NCBI GenBank assembly: GCA_002914845.1
Contig: JXTC01000055.1
Location: forward strand, 634,162-698,161
DNA: 64,000 bases
Source of the DNA: Trema orientale
Taxonomy: Eukaryota > Streptophyta > Magnoliopsida > Rosales > Cannabaceae
Direction: 5' to 3'
Part shown: piece by piece, positions 59,901-64,000 of the stretch
Position numbering within the stretch: position 1 is the stretch's first letter
Layout: each line of letters opens with the position of its first letter
Position numbers and translations under genes: made by a program
The notes under the pieces: model-generated
What the model was told of the DNA's origin: nothing
The model's database searches: none
Seen by the model: the letters and a program-made list of their open reading frames with translations, nothing else

Positions 59901-59946
59901 GCCCATCTTTCATCTCAGTCAAAGTGAAGAAATCCTCGAGCGTCAT
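56935..59946 (-). CDS. TFIIS N-terminal (LW) domain protein, 1003 residues
   Basis: Single coding exon, start ATG at 59946, ending QQQPPWR. Residues about 1-150 are an all-helical TFIIS N-terminal/LEDGF-type domain (MTLEDFFTLTEMKDGL, DLFIHLDGLWFIDRWLKDA, SGIWITIKNLLSHKSS, RARLLFDSWK), used for contacts in the RNA polymerase II elongation machinery. The rest is long, acidic and disordered, with two tandem SDEDKESA units (DNA repeat at 58618-58668) and a PSDPGMVPSDPE repeat. Five DLN motifs are spread over the second half (FDLNEEV, DIDLNVAEG, LDLNRSED, NIDLNDRPS, LDLNSGF). It resembles plant TFIIS-family proteins such as Arabidopsis At4g24200, and lacks the BAH domain of the related SUO proteins. 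Nuclear role in transcription is inferred. The leader appears spliced and carries a uORF. Confidence 0.9.
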   Translation of the reverse strand: MTLEDFFTLTEMKDGLTALSRVQELVTVMQKEKDCAVKNVADATRQWTAVASTIAATENKDCLDLFIHLDGLWFIDRWLKDAQKFCTGTNESFVEESITALLQALEKLHIDNERSVASGIWITIKNLLSHKSSMVQDRARLLFDSWKQGGDEDKVNSEVDSVDDDSSKLVLEDSRPSASGFSASESIVKGDTHSMEPAREPVLPSISSDLQSESGDEVKIHTQKNQLSTDKISDSANERSTEPLASSIVSNPVQEHPSVMEDSTLQSVGGTTPSEPSFLVPKKDTVEGQSDFPVVNELPKNEKQADKVENSVSSPKEPGIVPSDPGMVPSDPEASSSQEFMKQTALQNFESNENDTVQKLSPTDSAMEPASDLRIVVGESKVIDHANAAEDGERCSNALQDSSGNGSISGKPEDLKNSRMDDVGTVDEDKESASDEDKESASDEDIDFRNAYEFSKPVMDTKISGPIDRRRSDIELDYGVDALEFARRVAKAAEREVGDFKGQFSCSSSEKISEGPKQPGSPDSINEKQDVPAEVPTKDEATAQSRPAEAYPEGELQVRNIAKLDTRPENCTYDMDSSQVTEAAQEMEVNLEKSPCGFDLNEEVCSDEMERPANPVSTPIPVISASRPVTPGAPLQFEGALGWKGSAATSAFRPASPRRNSDSDKNYSVGGTSDGSSKQRQDFLDIDLNVAEGGDDLGKQIPALSGLPSGESSVEASPKRSERFTLDLNRSEDDGDVLPSNLKVEGQQLFNRNGHRSPSPASSSSSMQPFMRNIDLNDRPSFLDSLDQGSGKSSQAVNYVVPKSDASVISIMGTKVEINRKDFVPQALSLPNGKTIDPAMDATTTRTGGFLGLAPTGSFTHSPVFGYNGLTPGPTMSFSSTMYGPGGAIATVVPQIVPSASAVPPFSQPPFIMSMTNAQPGLNGAGPSRPSLDLNSGFVVEGGNRDSVLRPFFISGQGRPLEEHLRTNSQPPSSSSIGGKRKEPDSGWEAYQFNYKQQQPPWR

Positions 59947-61300
59947 ACTGCCTCACATACCATGTTTCTCAATTTCAAAAAAGTAGTTGCGCAGAGATAA
60001 TGCTCTTTTTTCCATGCAGAATTGTTGCAGACCTCAGGGCGAAATTATTGAAATTACTCTGAAAAACCATGCATCAAGTGTTAAAAGTCTAGAGGACTGA
60101 ATTTGTACAAGAAATATCATAATTCTAACTATTTCTACAGTTTGCAAGCATCTTTCTGTGATATGATGATTACTAATATATATATACACACACATTTTAA
60201 CTACAATTTGCAAGCATTTATCATGACTTTATAAATCGTAAACGGATATTACTTGAAAGTTACTTTATAACACTAATAATCCAATGATGAGAAAACATTT
60301 GACACAACGATAAATAGTATGTTCACGTAAACTTACTGCTAGCTGTCATAAACATTCAGAAAACTTAAATGTATAAGAAAAATCAAAGACACTAGCAACG
60401 ACACTATCATAAATTCAAATCACCAAAACTGAAGCAATAATTTTATCTCCAAGGCACAAAAGATGTGAAAACTAAAAAAACGACACCCTGGCCCCTGACT
60501 CGTCCACTAAGAAACATAGATATCATGCTAAACAAACAGCTCTAGTAAACAAACCTATTTAGAAACACAAAAACCCCAAGCTTAATTTGCCATGCATCAA
60601 ATAGAAAAATAAGAATAATTTCCAATAGGGAAAGTAAAAGATGCCCACCTTTTGACAAATGCTTGTAATTCATACAGATCAGGTAATCAACAAAAGACAC
60701 AATCATATATTCAAAGAATGAGATTCATTCAGTGTCATAAATAAGTTGCACCATAAGGAATGTAATAAAATCTGCTTCACTTCCAAGCTTTAGAAAATAA
60801 AATACAACTACGAACCAAATTATGTAGAAAGATATAGGCTTGTCATGAAAACATATAATCACAAATCTAGACAAATATTTAGGTCATGTACAAAATTCTG
60901 TAATTAAAATCAGAATTACCAGACACTTCAATGTATGGGTAGAGCCAGAAGGACACAAATACTAAAATTTTTGACCCGATTTCCCAATTGCCTCAACTCT
61001 AACCCTGAAAACAGACAAAGCACACTACAATCAACACGCTAGATAAACACAAGAAAAAAAAATATTATACAATTCAAAAGTAGAAAAAGATTTTTGAGAC
61101 CTACCTGATTCAAAACCCTAAATTCTAAACTAACACCACATAAGAAAGCGATACGAATTCCTTGATTTCCCGAAAAAATATGCCATGAAACTCAAAAGAG
61201 CAGAAAAAGAGCTGCGATTACATATAAGGAGACCACCAAACCCTAGAACTCAAAAAAGGCAACCAAAATTAAACTCAAAAAAAAAAAAAAAAAAAAGTGG
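59947..61300 (-). other. spliced 5' leader of the TFIIS-N gene
   Basis: Inferred leader exons: about 61300-61105 and 60058-59947 (the latter continuous with the CDS). The intron 61104-60059 (1046 nt) has donor CAG/GTAGG and acceptor TTTTTCAG/AG and is AT-rich as plant introns are. The transcription start is a guess. Confidence 0.5.
59953..60015 (-). CDS. upstream ORF in leader of the TFIIS-N gene
   Basis: 20 codons, MEKRALSLRNYFFEIEKHGM, stop TGA seven bases before the main ATG. A second, six-codon uORF (MVCEAV) overlaps the main start in the arrangement ATGA. Both lie in the last leader exon. Such uORFs usually lower translation of the main frame; conservation is untested. Confidence 0.45.
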   Translation of the reverse strand: MEKRALSLRNYFFEIEKHGM

Positions 61301-61600
61301 TCCGGGTTCACGCTATGGCGTTGTATTGGAACTGGAAGATGTGGTGGAATTTATAGAGAATAACCATAATTAATGCCCCTAAGAGTGTGTGATTAATATC
61401 GCTAATCATAAATATGGAAACAAATCAATGAGATTAAATTATAACGAGAACTAATTAGGATTCTACCACATATACTTTACCTTTTTATCAATGAATTTGA
61501 AAACCCTAGCCCTTTAACACCGCCGTAAACAGCTAACCTCAGCTTTCTCTCTCTTCGTATATATTTGGAATACTCTCTCTCTCTCTCTCACTACTTTCTC
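61301..61600. promoter_or_regulatory. possible bidirectional promoter
   Basis: Between the inferred start of the minus-strand TFIIS-N gene and a plus-strand CT-rich leader-like stretch (61548-61640, CTCTCTCTCTCTCTCACT, TTTCTCTCTC). A CGTATATATTTGG TATA-like box on the plus strand is at about 61556-61567. Confidence 0.35.
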
Positions 61601-62420
61601 TCTCAAAACTGGGGTTTCATTCCTCTCTCTCTCTCTTTTCACAAAACCCTCGCCTCTGTCCTCCGGAGCTTTCTTTTTCCGAACCAGAGAGAGAAAGAAA
61701 GAAAGAGAACGTTTCTTCTTCGCGTGTTACTATTTTTTTTTTTTCTTTTGAATTTGTTTTATTTTTATTTATTTATTTTCTTTACCTGGGTCCTCTGGTC
61801 CGTTTTTAGTTGCTTTGGGTAACCACTACACGTGCCAAGCGTGCCACCAGCCGGAGCTCGGAGTCGGGTCGGGTCGAGCCATCGGCTCACGATTGGGGAC
61901 CGCCTCGTCTAGTGAACCAGTGGGGCCCTTTTTAATATTTTATTTACTTTCATTTCTTTTTCTCTTTCAGGTAGGGAACGTTAAAAGGACAAGGGTTGCA
62001 CCAGACTACAAAAACTGTCAATTTTCTGGTGTACCTTTTGTGGGGGCTTCTTATAATGAGTGGGGGCAGAAACGGTCTATCCATCTAATGCCCCCAAAAG
62101 GAGAGGAGCATGTCCTTGTCACTTTCGAGTCACGTGTGAGTACACGTGCGATTCCTTTTGAGAAATGGCAGTTCAGTTTGTACAACGTCAAAATAATTTT
62201 TTTCTTTTTTTTTTCCACTTGCATTCAAATCCGTGTAAAAAGACCAGTGGGACCCTCCCAACTTGTAAATTATGGCATATGCCTCTATGTTTTTCCTTTT
62301 CCATTTTTTGCATTTTTATTTTTTTGGGTACTTTCTTGCTCGATGTAGGCAGCTAAAAGAGTTGTGTACTAAGAAATTGGACACAAAAAAATGCTCCACA
62401 ATTGTATCCTAGAGTGCTGA
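61601..62420 (+). other. leader-like and GC-rich sequence, no protein gene supported
   Basis: CT-rich, then GC-rich with GTCGGGTCGGGTCG at 61863. The longest open frame (61815-62348) begins with TTG, not ATG, and includes APDYKNCQFSGVPFV and a T-run-encoded Phe stretch; I do not recognise it. It may be a non-coding transcript or the first exon of a gene beyond this region. Confidence 0.25.
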
Positions 62421-63246
62421 GCTCAATTTAGATGACCGAAAGTAATAATAAATCGGCGTTTTCAATTCATATTATATAAAGGGTAATTCATATTGAATAT
62501 GCTTGTTGTCACGATAAAGCAAAACAGAGTGAATGGTTGTTTTGCTTGAAATGGAGGGGGCCAGCTGTTCAATTTATCAAGCACTAAAAGCGATAGAGTA
62601 CTTAATTATTTACTTATTTAATAAGAGTTGAGTAATTGGGACTATTTATTTTACTAAAAATCACGAATTTTTTTTGCCTATTAGTGAATTTACAAAGGTC
62701 GACCATTTTATATGATTGCACATCTAATAAATTGTCTGCTCCAAAAGGAAAACTTCTTTGGCTAACTCTTTCAAATAACGCTGTTAGTGCTATCGAAGTC
62801 TTAACACATTCATCAAATATTTTTTTTATTCGGTTATAGAAATAGTTCGCTATTATGATTGTGAACATCCATACCGGCATTCCATGCTCTTATCATTGTC
62901 ATTAATTATTGTAGTACGTACTTAATAATTCTTAAGAGGGAGTGGGGAATGCTTAAAATTCATAGCACATCCCCTGCTTGAGACCCTCATGAAAATTCTA
63001 ATCATACAATATACATAGCAACTTAGTGAATAAAACAGTTAGCCCATGTAATACATTCACAAGTAAACAAACCGCTTATTTTTTTGAGGTTTAACTTGTA
63101 TTTTAACCCTTGAATTCAAAGGTCGCATGCATAGTTTTGGTCCTAACGTGAAGGATCCCAAATTCGAAAAGAAAAAGACATTGAACGAAAAAATAATTAG
63201 ATGTTGTAGCAATCTTTCTAACGATTTTGCCATATTTATAAAAGCC
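62421..63246. other. intergenic, no gene seen
   Basis: AT-rich sequence without recognisable features. Confidence 0.3.
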
Positions 63247-63249
63247 TAA

Positions 63250-63606
63250 GGCCCCGTTTGGTTCGCCTATTTGAATGTGTGTATTTGAATGGAAATTGTG
63301 GAATGTGTTATAATCGGAACAAAAGACATTTAAATGAAAAAAATAGTGGAATGAGTTGTAATTAGAATGGGAGCATTGGAATGGAACATTCAAAAACACA
63401 TTTCTCCCTCCATTCTCATTTAAGACACAAAAAAACCATTCCAATGATTCATTTTTCTGATGGACCATTTGAATGGAAAAACTGAATTATTGAAACAAAC
63501 ACACATTCTAAAAAATCATTTGAATGGAAAAACTGAATTGTTGAAACAAACACACATTCAAATGGATTTTCCATTCCAATAGAATGGAATGGTACAAATG
63601 GGGTCA
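63250..63606. mobile_element. Tourist-like MITE with TAA duplication
   Basis: GGCCCCGTTTGGTTCG left and CAAATGGGGTCA right, inverted in outline. TAA at 63247-63249 and 63607-63609. The interior is rich in ATTTGAATGGAA and its inverse. A 46-bp unit (AAATCATTTGAATGGAAAAA onward) is repeated once near 63457-63562. 357 bp, non-coding. Confidence 0.6.
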
Positions 63607-63609
63607 TAA

Positions 63610-64000
63610 ATTAAAATTTGAAAAAAAAAAATTGGTTGAAAATTGTCATTTGAGAAATTTAGGTACTAAATAAAAGAAATTGAGTTCTAAACTAGTAAAT
63701 ATTTTTTATTTGATACCTTAAGATATTAGATAAATTTTGGGCAACAAACTCTTTGTTTTGAATTCTCTCTAAAAAGAATAACCAAAACAGTGCCAAAAAT
63801 TGCTAATTGGGAAAATTTAGTACTAAATACTACGAATTGAGTTTTAAACTAACAAAAACTCTTTATTCGCACCTTGAGATTTTAGTAAGTTTTTAGGAAA
63901 GAGGGTGTGAAGGCAGTTTTATCTCTCTCATTTTGTTGGGATGGGTCGAAATCGAATTAGGCAAAGAGTCTGTCTGAGATGCCATCAACGTTCGAGGATA
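63610..64000. other. intergenic to the window edge
   Basis: AT-rich. A diverged duplication of GAGAAATTTAGGTACTAAATA... (63652 and 63807 areas, both with TAAATTTT/TTTAGTACTAAATACT and AACTCTTT blocks) is visible. No gene. Confidence 0.3.

Noticed and set aside
61815-62348. 177-codon plus-strand frame
   Set aside because: Starts with TTG, contains homopolymer-encoded Phe/Leu runs and no recognisable domain.
63103-63468. 121-codon minus-strand frame
   Set aside because: Overlaps the Tourist-like MITE and consists of its repeated ATTTGAATGGAA motif.
1-64000. CRISPR arrays, operons, phage or bacterial defence systems
   Set aside because: The window is plant nuclear DNA; direct repeats found are tandem duplications or transposon parts.

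Overview
The window is nuclear DNA of a flowering plant, almost certainly a eudicot. Genes have many GT-AG introns, intergenic DNA is AT-rich and crowded with small DNA transposons, and the proteins recognised are plant-type (thaumatin-like protein, KDEL-tagged ER HSP90, CIP8-like RING protein, plant RH28-type DEAD-box helicase, TFIIS-N domain protein). One ambiguous base lies at 2118. No bacterial, viral or organellar gene was found. Species cannot be named from what I can see.

Six protein-coding genes are supported. (1) 5294-6910 (+): thaumatin-like protein, 3 exons, with a probable GPI-anchor tail. (2) 16115-11770 (-): endoplasmin/GRP94 (HSP90-7 type), 15 exons, 820 codons, ending in KDEL. 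Its upstream region carries two diverged copies of an ER-stress promoter module. (3) 22976-23311 (+): a small two-helix membrane protein of unknown function. (4) 28254-29318 (+): an intronless RING-H2 E3 ligase with an N-terminal zinc ribbon. (5) 33611-39924 (+): DEAD-box RNA helicase of the RH28/Drs1/DDX27 type, 19 exons, 750 codons. (6) 59946-56935 (-): a 1003-residue TFIIS N-terminal-domain protein with an intron in its 5' leader and an upstream ORF. All exon joins listed keep the reading frame and use GT-AG ends.

The rest is mostly transposon debris. Several elements can be delimited to the base by target-site duplications. A 3.0-kb Mutator-like element at 43780-46815 has a 9-bp duplication, contains the C-terminal piece of a Ulp1-type (C48) protease and a long array of TTGACC/GGTCAA palindromes, and has a short relative at 54292-54561 with its own 9-bp duplication. 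A second Mutator-like element lies at 24434-26134 (long terminal repeats, 10-bp duplication). Five hAT-like elements have perfect or near-perfect 8-bp duplications: 19724-20353, 26481-27059, 31810-32106, 40354-40870 and 52522-53082. Tourist-like MITEs with TAA/TTA duplications lie at 40970-41252, 46866-47316 and 63250-63606. A CACTA remnant with a degenerate coiled-coil reading frame occupies about 48790-51889, next to retroelement-derived sequence (47690-48500). A putative solo LTR (19083-20755) is interrupted by one of the hAT elements.

The genes do not form an operon or a cluster with shared function. The most useful observations are the duplicated ERSE/UPRE module of the endoplasmin promoter, the Mutator-like element with Ulp1 remnant and palindrome array, and a 39-bp identity between that element's left end and an intron of the RH28 gene in the same window.
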